Below are positions 5,845-6,020 of a stretch of 6,020 bases of DNA, piece after piece. Source of the DNA: Gammaproteobacteria bacterium (GTDB lineage Bacteria; Pseudomonadota; Gammaproteobacteria; Pseudomonadales; Azotimanducaceae); assembly GCA_009840715.1 (NCBI GenBank), contig VXNE01000004.1, positions 1-6,020 on the forward strand. Reading direction: 5' to 3'. The stretch's first letter is position 1. The number at the start of each line of letters is the position of its first letter. The position numbers were made by a program, and so were the translations under genes. The notes beneath the pieces were generated by a model, which made no database searches, had not been told where the DNA came from, and was given only the letters and a program-made list of their open reading frames with translations.

Positions 5845-6020
5845 CTACCAGGCAGGTCCCCGCTCGCGGCTGCCGTAGTCCCCCTGCCGCAGCCGCTGGT
5901 TGGTCTCGTAGCGGAACTTGCGCCGCAGGAGTCCGCCCGGGTCGTCGGGCACGGAGTCGAGCCAGCGGATGCGGGCGTCGGCGGAAGGCGGGCCGGGCGC
6001 CGCGTCCGTCGGAGGCGCGG
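5845..6020 (-). CDS. C-terminal end of a probable Bat-type VWA/TPR protein, 5'-truncated by window edge
   Basis: The - strand is open from the right edge down to a TAG at 5847-5845, giving 57 residues with no start codon in the window. The protein begins with a low-complexity Ala/Pro stretch, continues as DARIRWLDSVPDDPGGLLRR, then KFRYETNQRLRQGDYGSRER, and ends GPAW. The W-L-x(3)-P-D-D-P-G-G-L-L-R-R-K-F core is the C-terminal signature I know from TPR-containing von Willebrand factor A proteins of the moxR-bat (aerotolerance) cluster. There it follows the TPR repeats. Those proteins are usually inner-membrane anchored and work with a MoxR AAA+ ATPase; neither the VWA domain, the membrane segments nor the TPRs are visible here. 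GC-rich codon use and the shared motif make this a real gene end. It converges on pepN with a 12-bp gap. The family assignment rests on one short motif. Confidence 0.72.
   Translation of the reverse strand, partial: APPTDAAPGPPSADARIRWLDSVPDDPGGLLRRKFRYETNQRLRQGDYGSRERGPAW

Noticed and set aside
5866..5896. 8-bp inverted repeat (GCGGCTGC and GCAGCCGC) with a 15-nt loop, shortly after the pepN stop, considered as its terminator
   Set aside because: No T run follows on either strand, and it lies inside the coding end of the convergent gene, so codon content can explain it.
1..6020. CRISPR arrays, tRNA or rRNA genes, toxin-antitoxin or phage-defence genes
   Set aside because: No regularly spaced repeats, cloverleaf or rRNA-like stretches, or defence-family motifs were seen on reading both strands. 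The gene content is a transposase plus metabolic and housekeeping genes.

Overview
The window reads as a piece of a GC-rich bacterial chromosome, most likely from a gammaproteobacterium or a close relative. The reasons are an E. coli-type aminopeptidase N, a DUF2797 protein just upstream of it, and the tail of a Bat-type VWA/TPR protein. No rRNA, tRNA or clade-specific marker is present, so the assignment is an inference. Most of the window is ordinary, densely packed housekeeping sequence. I do not see a clearly new biological system. The points most worth a second look are the start codon of the MocA-type gene and the possible leaderless start of the DUF2797 gene.

Layout, left to right. Positions 3-530 (+) hold the C-terminal two thirds or so of a REP-associated tyrosine (Y1/HUH) transposase, cut by the left edge. 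A 7-bp perfect hairpin (552-574) lies in the short convergent gap after it. Positions 597-2209 (-) are a two-gene operon: an XdhC/CoxI-family maturation factor followed by a MocA-type cytidylyltransferase-like protein. Together they would prepare molybdenum cofactor for a molybdenum hydroxylase that is not in the window. The downstream gene lacks a normal start codon where homology says it should begin. It appears to start at a CTG overlapping the xdhC stop as CTGA.

A 104-bp divergent intergenic region (2210-2313) follows. On the + strand it leads into a DUF2797 cysteine-rich protein (2314-3156) and pepN (3169-5832). These two are spaced by 12 bp, and the pepN ribosome binding site overlaps the DUF2797 stop. 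The right edge (5845-6020, -) holds the last 57 codons of a convergent gene. Its C-terminal motif matches the VWA/TPR proteins of the moxR-bat (aerotolerance) cluster.

The window therefore combines a molybdoenzyme maturation pair next to a mobile element on the left with a core peptidase block on the right. Several long overlapping frames on the opposite strand, up to 1170 codons, are by-products of GC-rich codon use and are not annotated as genes.
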